In this document: in pieces, positions 1 to 8,008 of the stretch | Layout: every line of letters starts with the position of its first letter | Numbering within the stretch: position 1 is the first letter of the stretch | DNA from: Nitrosomonadaceae bacterium | GTDB lineage: Bacteria > Pseudomonadota > Gammaproteobacteria > Burkholderiales > Nitrosomonadaceae | DNA: 34,816 nt | NCBI GenBank assembly: GCA_002721545.1 | Contig: PBKR01000015.1 | Location: forward strand, 1 to 34,816 | Direction of reading: 5' to 3' | Program-made: the position numbers and the translations under genes | Notes under the pieces: model-generated | What the model saw: the letters and a program-made list of their open reading frames with translations, nothing else | Databases searched by the model: none | What the model was told of the DNA's origin: nothing

Positions 1-1012
1 GATGGTCTTCCACAAATTTTAATGAAATAGCCAAACCCAGCCCACTACCCTTGTTTTTCGTTGTATGAAAGGGAGTAAATATTTTTTTCTGGGTTTCTTC
101 GTCCATACCTTCTCCCGAATCCATGATTTCCACGGCTATGTTTTTCCGTGGGGCACTTGCTACTGGAATTTTTATTGCAAAGCTTGAACTGACGCGGGTT
201 ACAATTTGCAAAGTACCACCATTTCTGGAGGCCTCGATGGCGTTTTTAATGAGATTTAAGAAAACTTGCTTTAGTTGATCTTCATCGGCTTCGATGTGTG
301 GCAGACTAGGATCATATTTTTGTTGAAACCGGATATTTTTAAGGCGGAAGCTTTCTTTTTCCAGTATTAGAATTTCTTCAAGAACTTTATGAATATTTGT
401 TTCTTTCAGTTTAATGTCTGCAGGCTTTGTTAAACCCATCATACGTTTGACCAACTGGTCGATTCGATCAACTTCACTTATGACCACATCAAGATATTCG
501 CGATGCGATTTATCTTTGATTTCATGCCGTAATAACTGTGCGGAACCGCGGATTCCTCCTAATGGATTTCTAATTTCATGCGCCAGGCCCATCGCCAAAG
601 TACCGAGGTTATTCAGGTGATCAGCAGGGCGTTGCTGTTGCTCCAGCTCACGGATCAAGCTCATATTTTTTATTAGAATTATGGCTCCTTCTATGGAATC
701 GTCTGACTCAAGATAAGGAGATAGAGTTAGGTTGACAGGAAATTGACCCGAGGCGGTTTTTCGTTCACCTTTTGCCTCCACATCATGATAGCAAGCCCCT
801 GTTTCCAATACTTTCTGGACCTTATCTAGGATTTGTGGTTGTCTTGGGAAAAGTTCTTCTAAAGGTTGATTTGCAATGGTATCTCTGGATTTGTGAAACA
901 TATCTTCAATGGCTAAGTTGCTATGAAGAATTGAAAGGGATGGCGAGACTAAAATTAATCCGTCTATGAGGGAGAAAAATATATTTTGATTAATGTGATC
1001 AGGTTCTTTCAT
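1..1012 (-). CDS. NtrB-like PAS sensor histidine kinase, C-terminus cut by window edge
   Basis: The frame is open from an ATG at 1012 down to the left edge (337 codons), so the protein is incomplete. Reading it off the minus strand shows a PAS-like N-terminus (about residues 10-115), then an H-box reading GLAHEIRNPLGGIRGSAQ with the phospho-acceptor His at residue 145, an N-box with LNLIKNAIEAS, a D-box with MDSGEGM, and a G-box with TTKNKGSGLGLAIS just before the edge. This is the PAS-HisKA-HATPase layout and the H-box style of nitrogen-regulator kinases (NtrB/GlnL and relatives), so it should autophosphorylate on His and pass phosphate to a response regulator, probably encoded just beyond the edge. 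No membrane segment is visible, so it is probably cytoplasmic. It starts 9 bases after the FmdB-like gene stops, so the two are likely cotranscribed. The family is certain; the nitrogen role is only an analogy. Confidence 0.9.
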   Translation of the reverse strand, partial: MKEPDHINQNIFFSLIDGLILVSPSLSILHSNLAIEDMFHKSRDTIANQPLEELFPRQPQILDKVQKVLETGACYHDVEAKGERKTASGQFPVNLTLSPYLESDDSIEGAIILIKNMSLIRELEQQQRPADHLNNLGTLAMGLAHEIRNPLGGIRGSAQLLRHEIKDKSHREYLDVVISEVDRIDQLVKRMMGLTKPADIKLKETNIHKVLEEILILEKESFRLKNIRFQQKYDPSLPHIEADEDQLKQVFLNLIKNAIEASRNGGTLQIVTRVSSSFAIKIPVASAPRKNIAVEIMDSGEGMDEETQKKIFTPFHTTKNKGSGLGLAISLKFVEDH

Positions 1013-1021
1013 AAGGCCGAG

Positions 1022-1420
1022 TTATTTTGGGCCCTTGGCTTTTTTGGATTTTCCACCTGAGTAAGGATTCTTCGGTGTCGATTTTTTAACTGGAGCGGTA
1101 GCTGGTTCGGCTTTTGCTTTTTTTTCCGCTACTGGAGCTTTTGCGTCCTTCGCTGGGCCAGGGGCCGCATCGGTGGAGGTTTTGGATTGATTACTTTCTT
1201 GTTCCCAACCTTTTTTGCGAGCTTCTGATGGGTAATCAGATGCATACCAACCAGAACCTTTGAGAATGAACCCTGACTGAGAAACGATTCGTCGTACTTT
1301 GCCATTATCTTTTTCATTGCAGCCAAGGCCATTACAGGTTTTCATGGGTTTCGCCGATATAGTCTGCATGGCCTCAAAGGTGACTCCACATTTTTCACAT
1401 TCATATTCGTAAATTGGCAT
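1022..1420 (-). CDS. FmdB-family zinc ribbon protein with long charged tail
   Basis: This is a 132-residue protein that starts MPIYEYECEKCG, the hallmark of the FmdB/CxxC_CxxC_SSSS regulatory-type zinc ribbon. The Cys pairs are CEKCG near residues 8-11 and CNGLGC near residues 29-34, followed by the conserved GSGWYASDY segment near residues 56-64. The family is small and its function is poorly defined; a regulatory role was proposed for FmdB. After about residue 70 the protein becomes a Lys/Ala/Pro-rich, low-complexity and probably disordered tail of about 60 residues, longer than in many members. A GGAG Shine-Dalgarno lies 8-9 bases before the ATG. It sits 98 bases downstream of the aminotransferase gene and 9 bases upstream of the kinase gene, suggesting one minus-strand operon. 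Confidence 0.88.
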   Translation of the reverse strand: MPIYEYECEKCGVTFEAMQTISAKPMKTCNGLGCNEKDNGKVRRIVSQSGFILKGSGWYASDYPSEARKKGWEQESNQSKTSTDAAPGPAKDAKAPVAEKKAKAEPATAPVKKSTPKNPYSGGKSKKAKGPK

Positions 1421-1518
1421 AAATAAAACTCTCCGGAATTATTTAAAGTTTACTATCCGATAAGATTATAAGCTTGGATGAAACACTATACGGCTTCTGT
1501 TTTTCAGAAAATCCTGTT

Positions 1519-2436
1519 CTAAATCGGGGTGAGCCATTTGCTGAACTTTGATTTGTTACCGTGGGCTATTTTGAAAAAGGTTTCTTGGATTTTATCCGTT
1601 ATATGACCTTTCACGCCCTTGCCGATAATTCGACCATCGATTTCGCGAACAGGGGTTATTTCCGCAGCGGTTCCGCTGAGAAAAACTTCTTCCGCAATAT
1701 AAAGTTCGTCGCGTGTGATATTTCTTTCTTCTGTCCCTATGTCGAGTTCCTTACAGATTTTAATGACAGCGTCACGTGTGATTCCATCTAAGTTGGAACT
1801 GGAAAGGGTCGGGGTATGCAATTTCCCTTTTGAATAAATAAATATATTTTCTCCAGAGCCTTCCGAGACATAACCATTTGGGTCAAGCAAGACGGCTTCA
1901 TCGTATCCATCACGATGTGCTTCGGCCTTGGCTAAAATAGAGTTTATATAGTATCCACAGGCTTTGGCCTTAGTCATACTGATGTTTACGTGATGCCGGG
2001 TGAAGGAGGAAATGCGTACACGAATTCCTTTATTAAGACCATCTTCACCCAAATAGGTTCCCCATCGCCAGGCAGCAATTGCACAACGGACATTAACGCC
2101 TTTTGGATTGAGCCCCATTTTATTATCCCCCAGAAAAACGATGGGGCGGATATAACATTCCTCTAGTTTGTTTTCGAGAACAACCTGAATAATGGCATCA
2201 TATATATCTTTGTTGGAAAAGGGGACATCGATCCCAAGAATCACCGCAGATTGGAATAGACGGTCGACATGCTCCTGCAGTCTGAAGATGGTAGGGCCAT
2301 TTTCCATAGAGTTATAGCAACGAATTCCCTCAAAAACTCCCAAGCCGTAATGAAGAGTATGAGTCATGACATGGATATTGGCTTTATTCCAAGGAACAAG
2401 TTTTCCATCCAACCAAATTTTTTCGGATTTTTCCAA
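1519..2436 (-). CDS. ilvE: Branched-chain amino acid aminotransferase (class IV PLP fold)
   Basis: The 305-residue length is typical for IlvE. It catalyses the PLP-dependent transfer of an amino group between glutamate and the 2-keto acids of Val, Leu and Ile in the cytosol. Visible family motifs are HYGLGVFEGIRCY (residues 29-41), the PLP-binding Lys in TKAKACGYYINS (Lys158), SEGSGENIF, LDGITRDAVI and the C-terminal EVFLSGTAAEITPV. These match the class IV branched-chain enzymes better than D-amino acid aminotransferase or aminodeoxychorismate lyase. It is transcribed away from the tRNA pair and is first in the probable ilvE-fmdB-kinase run. It looks intact and like a housekeeping gene, marking the conserved chromosome flank of the glycan locus. 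Confidence 0.93.
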   Translation of the reverse strand: MEKSEKIWLDGKLVPWNKANIHVMTHTLHYGLGVFEGIRCYNSMENGPTIFRLQEHVDRLFQSAVILGIDVPFSNKDIYDAIIQVVLENKLEECYIRPIVFLGDNKMGLNPKGVNVRCAIAAWRWGTYLGEDGLNKGIRVRISSFTRHHVNISMTKAKACGYYINSILAKAEAHRDGYDEAVLLDPNGYVSEGSGENIFIYSKGKLHTPTLSSSNLDGITRDAVIKICKELDIGTEERNITRDELYIAEEVFLSGTAAEITPVREIDGRIIGKGVKGHITDKIQETFFKIAHGNKSKFSKWLTPI

Positions 2437-2516
2437 AACTACCTCTTATTTTTAAATAATGTTGTAAGCTTAGATATTATTAACCCTTAGGTTGAAAATC
2501 AAGGCAAATAAATGCG

Positions 2517-2545
2517 TTGACATGCTATTATAGGTTTGATAGTTT
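2517..2545 (+). promoter_or_regulatory. Sigma70-like promoter for the tRNA pair
   Basis: A perfect TTGACA (2517-2522) is followed after 17 bases by TAGTTT (2540-2545), matching a -10 element at T1, A2 and T6. This would start transcription about 15 bases before tRNA-Lys. It lies in the divergent gap between ilvE (minus) and the tRNAs (plus). The prediction rests on the sequence match only. Confidence 0.55.
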
Positions 2546-2566
2546 CCGTCTTTTGCTTCTAAGAAG

Positions 2567-2639
2567 GGGCCGCTAGCTCAGTTGGTAGAGCACTTGACTT
2601 TTAATCAAGTGGTCGAAGGTTCGATCCCTTCGCGGCTCA
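2567..2639 (+). tRNA. tRNA-Lys (anticodon TTT)
   Basis: A full cloverleaf can be folded. The acceptor stem GGGCCGC pairs with GCGGCTC (one G-U), the anticodon stem CTTGA pairs with TCAAG around the loop CTTTTAA (anticodon TTT), and the T-arm is GAAGG-TTCGATC-CCTTC. The discriminator is A at 2639. The next bases are CTT, so the CCA end is not encoded and must be added by CCA-adding enzyme, unlike the neighbouring tRNA. Confidence 0.97.
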
Positions 2640-2672
2640 CTTTTTAAACTTTCTTTTCTTAATAAACTGAAC

Positions 2673-2750
2673 GTCCCCATCGTCTAGTCTGGCCCAGGAC
2701 ACCGGCCTTTCACGCCGGCGACGCGGGTTCGAATCCCGCTGGGGACGCCA
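2673..2750 (+). tRNA. tRNA-Glu (anticodon TTC), CCA encoded
   Basis: The acceptor stem GTCCCCA pairs with TGGGGAC, the anticodon stem CCGGC pairs with GCCGG around the loop CTTTCAC (anticodon TTC), and the T-arm contains CGGGTTCGAATCCCG. The discriminator is G (2747), followed by an encoded CCA (2748-2750). The gene lies 33 bases after tRNA-Lys, so the two are probably one transcript. A decayed integrase gene begins 84 bases downstream, which makes the 3' end of this tRNA a likely attachment site. Confidence 0.96.
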
Positions 2751-2834
2751 GTTTATCCCTACCTCTTTGATTTATTTAATAGTTTGGCTCTGATTGTCTC
2801 GATAATCATCAACTAGTACGATGAAAGGAGCAAA

Positions 2835-3106
2835 ATGAGTACGATAAAACGAGGAAGACCCATTACTTTCGCCTGTATGTTCCATTTGAATTGCGCCAAA
2901 CACTCCATAAAAAAGAAGTTGTAAAGCCCCTCACAACATCCTCTCATGCTGAGGCAATTACCCGATCTTGCATATTAAAGGGGCGAGTTGCTAGACTCTG
3001 GTCAGTATTAAAAAGAGAGTGGATATTGATGACCCCTAAGCAAATCAATAAACTGATTCAACAGTATACCAAAACCACGTTAAAAGAATGCGAAGAAGGG
3101 CACTAA
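2835..3106 (+). pseudogene. Phage-type tyrosine recombinase (integrase), N-terminal remnant
   Basis: A strong AAAGGAG (2824-2830) precedes the ATG at 2835. That frame reads MSTIKRG and then fails. If one A is restored near GGAAG (2853-2857), it continues as KTHYFRLYVPFELRQTL and on to a stop at 3104-3106. The combined product of about 90 residues looks like the N-terminal DNA-binding part of phage-type integrases of the DUF6538 kind. These typically open with a YxFRxxVPxELR segment, then a K-x-L-x-T-x-x-x-x-E-A repeat and an arm-binding helix. The catalytic core (R...HxxR...Y) is absent, replaced by an IS3 transposase tail. The gene is therefore dead twice over: a frameshift near the start and loss of the catalytic domain. 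Its place just downstream of tRNA-Glu is where island integrases normally sit. Confidence 0.7.
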
Positions 3107-3321
3107 ATAACCTCAAGAACTATAATGACGATGAGGTATTGAATGGAGAAATCTTTATAACTTTACTGGAAGCTAAAGTGCTGATTGAACAGTGGAGAAA
3201 AGAATACAACCATTTCATGCCTCACAGTTCACTCAATTATCAACCTCCAGTCCCTGAAACGATTAAGCCAAAAGTGGAAATACTAACTTAAAAAGTGGTA
3301 CAACTAATCGGTGAGGGCCAC
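3107..3321 (+). mobile_element. IS3-family insertion sequence remnant, 3' end of OrfB and right end
   Basis: The frame ending at the TAA of 3289-3291 encodes GEIFITLLEAKVLIEQW, then RKEYN and HSSLNYQPPVPETI. This is the unmistakable C-terminus of IS3-family OrfB (DDE integrase core, rve_3 region, normally followed by a few residues only). Only about the last 65 residues remain; the DDE active site, OrfA and the left end are gone. After the stop, the stretch GGTACAACTAATCGGTGAGG (3298-3317) resembles the right terminal inverted repeat of this group. No matching left end is visible upstream, so the element was truncated, apparently when it joined the integrase remnant. It cannot move on its own. 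Confidence 0.75.
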
Positions 3322-3406
3322 TTTGTCTGTTTTAAATCACCTTTCAGGCCATTTCCTCTCTAAGTCTGGTAACAAACTAATCTTTTAATATCAACGGGAT
3401 ATTTTA

Positions 3407-3689
3407 ATGAGAAAAAAATATTGTTATAGTTGATTATGGAGAAGGAAATATAAATTCTATTAAAAGGTCATTTTCTGCTCTCGGTGTGAGTCCAATTTAT
3501 TCTCGCAATAAAGATATTATAAAAGAGGCTGCGGCATTAGTGATGCCTGGCGTAGGTCATTTCCAAACCGCTATGAGGTTCTTGATCGATAACCAGCTGG
3601 ACATTGTGCTAATTCATTGTTATCTAAATTCGGCAAAAATAGCGAGGGATAAAAACTTCTTAAATCATCACTGCGCCATAGTTGTTTGA
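3407..3689 (+). pseudogene. hisH: Truncated HisH-type glutamine amidotransferase subunit
   Basis: ATG AGA opens the gene, then a run of seven A (3412-3418) puts it out of frame. With six A it would read MRKNIVIVDYGEGNINSIKR, and downstream come VMPGVGHFQTAM (the PGVG oxyanion strand). This is the N-terminal third of HisH, the glutaminase subunit of imidazole glycerol phosphate synthase. Homology stops near 3612, before the catalytic GICLGMQ cysteine, and the remaining 25 residues to 3689 are unrelated. It therefore cannot hydrolyse glutamine. HisH/HisF paralogues also occur in O-antigen loci beside a WbpG/PseA-like amidotransferase to make acetamidino sugars, and the present context suggests that origin over histidine synthesis. 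No hisF or wbpG partner was recognised nearby. Confidence 0.75.
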
Positions 3690-3733
3690 ACGGAGGGTCA
3701 ATCTATATAAGGGATAGGCTCTCAATCTCGAGT

Positions 3734-4630
3734 ATGTCAAATATGTCCAATTCAGATTTAATGTTTTCTATTGTTATTCCTACCTACAATCGGGCAAATT
3801 TCGTTTTAAAAGCAGTAGAGAGCTATTTGCAACAAGATTATTCCAATTTCGAAATAATTGTTGTAGATGATGGTAGTACTGACAGCACAAAGAATGAAGT
3901 TTTAGCGATCAAAGACAAGAGAGTTAATTATTATTACATACAAAATTCAGAACGAGGAGCAGCGCGAAATTTTGGGACCAGATTGGCAAAAGGAGATTAC
4001 ATAAATTTTTGCGATAGTGATGACTACGTATATAAAAATCATTTAACCTGTGCATGTAAATTTATTGCAGAAGAAAAACCATCTGTGTTTCATACAGGGT
4101 ACAACATCATTAGTAGCGACAAAATTAAGTTTCCAGAAAATCCATCGGGAGTATTAAATGAATTCATAATTAGAGGAAACATATTGCACGTAAGCGCTGT
4201 GTTTTTAAAAAGGGAAGTTGCTCTAAAGTACCCATTTGTAGAAAACAGGGATTTGTCTGGATCAGAGGATTGGCTTCAATGGTTGTTACTTTCCGCGAAT
4301 TACGACATTCTGGGAAGTAATGAGATAACGTCTGCATATGTGCTTCATGGAGATAATTCCATGTTCCTTGCTAAAGGAGAAAATACATTTAAAAGAATAA
4401 ATTTTATAAAAAAATATTTAGAAGAAAATGTTTCGTTTCAAAATAGGTATGGAAGTAAAATGCCGGTGGTTTCCGGGAGTGGGGATTTATTAATTGCTCT
4501 TGATTTCGCTTTGGACAAGAAAAAAGGGAAATCCTTGAAATTTTTTGTTCAGTCCCTGTTCAGCGACCCAAGTTTGATTTTTAGTAGACGTGTATTAGCA
4601 GTTCTCAAATATTTGCTCCTTCGCTGGTGA
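3734..4630 (+). CDS. GT2-family glycosyltransferase
   Basis: The frame can be opened at a TTG (3686), but the ATG at 3734 (298 residues) is preferred, because the fold begins shortly after it with FSIVIPTYNRA. Family GT2 GT-A motifs are clear: VVDDGSTDST (nucleotide-sugar binding), ERGAARNFG, and FCDSDD, which supplies the DxD-type metal-binding acidic cluster. The C-terminal half holds the usual ED-containing acceptor segment (SGSEDWLQW). No strong membrane helix is seen, so it probably works on the cytoplasmic face of the membrane, adding a sugar to a lipid-linked glycan. It is the first intact gene of the glycan locus. No good Shine-Dalgarno precedes any candidate start, so the exact N-terminus is uncertain, as are the donor and acceptor. 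Confidence 0.85.
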   Translation: MSNMSNSDLMFSIVIPTYNRANFVLKAVESYLQQDYSNFEIIVVDDGSTDSTKNEVLAIKDKRVNYYYIQNSERGAARNFGTRLAKGDYINFCDSDDYVYKNHLTCACKFIAEEKPSVFHTGYNIISSDKIKFPENPSGVLNEFIIRGNILHVSAVFLKREVALKYPFVENRDLSGSEDWLQWLLLSANYDILGSNEITSAYVLHGDNSMFLAKGENTFKRINFIKKYLEENVSFQNRYGSKMPVVSGSGDLLIALDFALDKKKGKSLKFFVQSLFSDPSLIFSRRVLAVLKYLLLRW

Positions 4631-5005
4631 GACCCTATAGAAACGTGGAGTTTTTAATTTCAATAAATTTACCTCGAATCTAATTATCTTATTGATGTAT
4701 AATACGTTTGGGATAGATGCTATTGCAATTAATGAAGCTGTAAAGTAGCTTTAAAAATTTTGAAAATCAAACTTGTTAGTTGCTTTAAGTATGGTATAGC
4801 GTCTTTGATAATTGATTTTATTTAATATGGGATCGGAACTTATAGTGGACGCATCTGTTAGATATGCTTATCTGAAGGCTATCTAAAAGGAATATTTGAA
4901 TTTGGTTGTGACAAAGATTAAGTGTTTGAAAGCCCTTCAATACAAGCTTCCGCCTATCAATTGTTCTAGTTTCCTTAAAACCTCGTAGCTCTTCACTGTA
5001 ACGAA
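4631..5005 (+). other. AT-rich intergenic stretch, no gene recognised
   Basis: About 375 bases without an open frame of useful length. Short readable stretches exist (for example LLMYNTFGIDAIAIN near 4690-4735) but stop codons follow at once in all frames. It may be worn-out coding DNA of the locus; I cannot assign it. No clear hairpin-plus-T-run terminator was seen. Confidence 0.5.
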
Positions 5006-5992
5006 ATGAAAAAAAAACTATTGCAGGTTCTTGGTTGTCCAGAATGTCATGAGGCTTTGGAATTGACAGAAAAGGAACTTGTGAGGGATGACGAGATACT
5101 AACTGGCTTATTAGGGTGTCATGAGTGTGGTAACCAATGGCCTATTAAATCCGGGATTCCTCGATTTGTGGAAAGTGACAACTATGCTTCTTCATTTGGA
5201 TATCAATGGAACAAGTTTAAAAAAGTTCAGATTGATTCCATGAATGGAGTAGCTCAATCGGAGCGAAGACTACATGCTGAGAGCGAGTGGAAAAACAAAT
5301 GGACTTCGGAAGAATGGGTATTGGATGTGGGGTGTGGAGCGGGTCGTTTTCTGGAGGTTGCATCGCGTGACAACTGTGAAGTTGTGGGTGTGGATATCAG
5401 CAATGCTGTAGATGCTGCGGCTGAAATACTGGGAGGAAGGAATAATGTTCATTTAGTTCAGGCCAGTATTTTCAAACTTCCCTTTCGTGATGGTGTTCTA
5501 GATGCATGTTATTGCATTGGTGTGATTCAGCATACCCCTGATCCAAGCCTGGCTCTGAGTGCCATGCCGCGTGTCTTGAAGGCTAGAGGTAAGTTGGCTG
5601 TTACCATATATGAGTGTAAGAAATTCACTTTGCTCAATAGCAAGTATTTGTTGAGACATTTTACTCGTTGGTTAAATCCAAAAATATTACTGGCTCTAAT
5701 ATATTGTATGATGCCTATTTTATGGCCTTTAACTGAAGTACTTTTCCGATTACCAGTGTTGGGGCGTCTATTCCGCTTTTTGATTCCAATTGCAAATTAT
5801 GTAGAAAAACCAGAGCTATCCTGGAAGCAACGTTATCAATGGGCTGTGCTTGATACGTTCGACATGCTTGCTCCGCACTATGATCAACCGCAAAAAGAGG
5901 CAGATGTTTTTAATGTTCTCCAGAATGCGGGGGTGGGTCAAATCCGGCGTTTGAATAATCCTGGTTTAAATGTAGTGGGCCAAAGAAATTGA
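5006..5992 (+). CDS. SAM-dependent methyltransferase with N-terminal zinc ribbon
   Basis: This 328-residue protein has two parts. Residues 1-55 form a Trm112/YbaR-like zinc ribbon with Cys11, Cys14, Cys38 and Cys41 (CPEC and CHEC) followed by the typical W-P-I-K-x-G-I-P-R-F stretch. Residues about 100-200 form a class I methyltransferase domain: motif I VLDVGCGAGRF, motif II VVGVDIS, then LPFRDGVLDACYCIGVIQHT and the post-motif LKARGKLAVTIYE. The C-terminal part is hydrophobic in places (residues about 225-265) and may lie against the membrane. Such genes are common in O-antigen and capsule loci, where they are thought to methylate sugars or chain ends; the substrate here is unknown. The layout of its C-terminal part resembles that of the methyltransferase gene at 32480. 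Confidence 0.87.
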   Translation: MKKKLLQVLGCPECHEALELTEKELVRDDEILTGLLGCHECGNQWPIKSGIPRFVESDNYASSFGYQWNKFKKVQIDSMNGVAQSERRLHAESEWKNKWTSEEWVLDVGCGAGRFLEVASRDNCEVVGVDISNAVDAAAEILGGRNNVHLVQASIFKLPFRDGVLDACYCIGVIQHTPDPSLALSAMPRVLKARGKLAVTIYECKKFTLLNSKYLLRHFTRWLNPKILLALIYCMMPILWPLTEVLFRLPVLGRLFRFLIPIANYVEKPELSWKQRYQWAVLDTFDMLAPHYDQPQKEADVFNVLQNAGVGQIRRLNNPGLNVVGQRN

Positions 5993-6121
5993 AATGTTTT
6001 TATGAGTATCGTTTTAGAAAATGGTTTGGCATCTTTCATTAGATTGTCTGAAGATAGTTAAAGCCGAGGAGTTATCCTGCTAAAGGGTTGATAAGGTATC
6101 ATACGTATCTCAGTAGGTGCA

Positions 6122-8008
6122 ATGTTTGAGTTTTATTCTCCTGATAAAAACTATTATTTGAATAAGAAAAGTATAGTGATCCCTTCTACTCAAAATAACT
6201 CCATTTCAACTTTATTGGTTCGCCTTTGGCGTCATCTCAGTAAGCGTCGTCAGACTCAATTCTGGTTATTAATGGGTTTAATGCTTATCAGTGCCTTTGT
6301 AGAGGTGATAAGTTTGGGAGCCGTTTTACCCTTTCTGGGTATACTGATTGTTCCGGAAAAAGTTTTTAACCACCCATTTGTTCTAAATGCAGCGCCGAAT
6401 TTTGGAATCACTTCTGCCGATCAACTGGTCTTGCCTTTGACAATCGCGTTTGCCGTAGGTGCTGTGCTGGCAGGTGTTTCCCGTATTCTTTTATTGTGGG
6501 CCAGTACACGCATGGCGTTTGCCAGTGGGGCAGACCTGGGCACCAAAGTTTATCGAAGAACTCTTTACCAGCCTTACTGGGTGCATGTGACCCGCAACAG
6601 TAGTGAAGTGGTCAGCAGCATTACTAAAAAGGTAGATACCGTGGTGTTCAATGTGCTACTTCCATTGTTGATGCTGATAAGTTCGCTCGTTATGTTAGTC
6701 GCTATAACGGCCACTTTGTTTGTCATAGATCCCATGGTGGCTTCAGCGACGAGCATTAGTTTTGGAAGTATCTATTGTTTGATCACCTGGTTTGTGGGTA
6801 AACGGTTAGAAGACAATAGTCAACGCATTGCTCACGAACAGACTCAGGTGGTAAAAGCGTTGCAGGAAGGTTTGGGGGGTATTCGTGATGTTTTATTGGA
6901 AGGGGCTCAATCCTTTTACTGCGACATATACCGTAAGGCCGATTACCCACTAAGATGGGCTCAAGGTAATAATAATTTTGTTGCCCATTGCCCTCGTTAT
7001 GCTTTGGAATCGCTGGGAATGATCTTTATTATCGCTGTGGCGTATATCCTCAGCCTTGAGGCTGGAGGACTTTTTGAAGCCATGCCGGTGCTTGGAGCTA
7101 TGGCCCTTGGCGCCCAACGGGTTCTACCCGCCCTGCAGCAGAGTTTTGGAAATTGGTCAGCAATTGCCAGTTCGCACGCGTCACTTATTGATGCTCTGAA
7201 GTTTCTCGACCAGATTCTGCCGGAAGAAAACCTTAAGACTGACACAGCACCACTGGATTTTCAGGATTCCATCCAATACAAGGGTGTGGGTTTCCGCTAT
7301 ACAGATGAAGGCCCCTGGGTCTTGAAGGACCTGAGCCTCAGCATTCCCAAAGGGGCGTGTGTTGGTTTTGTTGGTAGTACAGGTAGTGGCAAGAGTACTA
7401 CCATAGATTTATTGATGGGCCTGTTGATACCTTCCGAAGGAGAAGTTCTTGTAGATGGTCAGGCTGTTAACGGCCATAGAATTCGGGCTTGGCAAAAATC
7501 CGTTGCCCATGTGCCGCAAAGTATTTTTTTATCTGACAACACAATTGCGAAAAACATTGCATTTGGCGTTCCGGAAAAAGAGATTGATATGGATAGAGTC
7601 CGGCAGGCGGCCCAACAGGCGAAGATTGCCGAATTCATTGAAAGTCAGCCTGAAGACTACCAAACTCTCGTGGGTGAACGCGGTATTCGTTTGTCAGGTG
7701 GCCAGCGCCAACGTATCGGTATTGCCCGTGCACTGTATAAACAGGCCAGCGTACTGGTGTTTGATGAGGCGACCAGCGCCTTGGATAATATTACCGAGAA
7801 TGCAGTGATGAGTTCGGTTGACACACTTAAGGGTGGTCTCACCATCTTGAGCATCGCCCATCGAATAACCACTATCAAATATTGCGATATTATTGTAGAG
7901 TTAGATCATGGTCGTATTATTACGCAGGGAACCTATGAACAGTTGTTGGCCCGTAGCCCTTCATTCAGGAAGATGGTTAGAGCAGGAGAGGAAGAAAAAT
8001 CAGAGTAA
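6122..8008 (+). CDS. ABC exporter, fused permease-ATPase (PglK/MsbA-like flippase)
   Basis: This 628-residue half-transporter carries both domains. The N-terminal part (residues about 40-340) holds roughly six membrane helices. The ATPase part has Walker A GSTGSGKST (residues 418-426), Q-loop VPQSIF, signature LSGGQRQR (524-531), Walker B VLVFDEATSALD (Asp548, Glu549) and the H-loop SIAHR. All catalytic residues are present, so it should be active as a homodimer. In glycan loci, proteins of this architecture (PglK, WlaB, MsbA relatives) flip lipid-linked oligosaccharide or lipid across the inner membrane, and that role is inferred here from context. An AGGTG element precedes the ATG. The upstream 130 bases separate it from the methyltransferase gene, so it may have its own promoter. 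Confidence 0.9.
   Translation: MFEFYSPDKNYYLNKKSIVIPSTQNNSISTLLVRLWRHLSKRRQTQFWLLMGLMLISAFVEVISLGAVLPFLGILIVPEKVFNHPFVLNAAPNFGITSADQLVLPLTIAFAVGAVLAGVSRILLLWASTRMAFASGADLGTKVYRRTLYQPYWVHVTRNSSEVVSSITKKVDTVVFNVLLPLLMLISSLVMLVAITATLFVIDPMVASATSISFGSIYCLITWFVGKRLEDNSQRIAHEQTQVVKALQEGLGGIRDVLLEGAQSFYCDIYRKADYPLRWAQGNNNFVAHCPRYALESLGMIFIIAVAYILSLEAGGLFEAMPVLGAMALGAQRVLPALQQSFGNWSAIASSHASLIDALKFLDQILPEENLKTDTAPLDFQDSIQYKGVGFRYTDEGPWVLKDLSLSIPKGACVGFVGSTGSGKSTTIDLLMGLLIPSEGEVLVDGQAVNGHRIRAWQKSVAHVPQSIFLSDNTIAKNIAFGVPEKEIDMDRVRQAAQQAKIAEFIESQPEDYQTLVGERGIRLSGGQRQRIGIARALYKQASVLVFDEATSALDNITENAVMSSVDTLKGGLTILSIAHRITTIKYCDIIVELDHGRIITQGTYEQLLARSPSFRKMVRAGEEEKSE

Noticed and set aside
2728-2750. Search for a second copy of the tRNA-Glu 3' end as attR
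   Set aside because: No repeat of useful length was seen elsewhere in the window; the right boundary may lie beyond the edge.
4680-4735. Possible HisF-like scrap (GIDAIAIN) after the GT2 gene
   Set aside because: Tempting given the hisH scrap upstream, but the match is only a few residues and stops follow at once in all frames.
7455-7808. Plus-strand open frame of 117 codons inside the ABC exporter
   Set aside because: It overlaps the conserved ATPase domain in another frame; no independent support.
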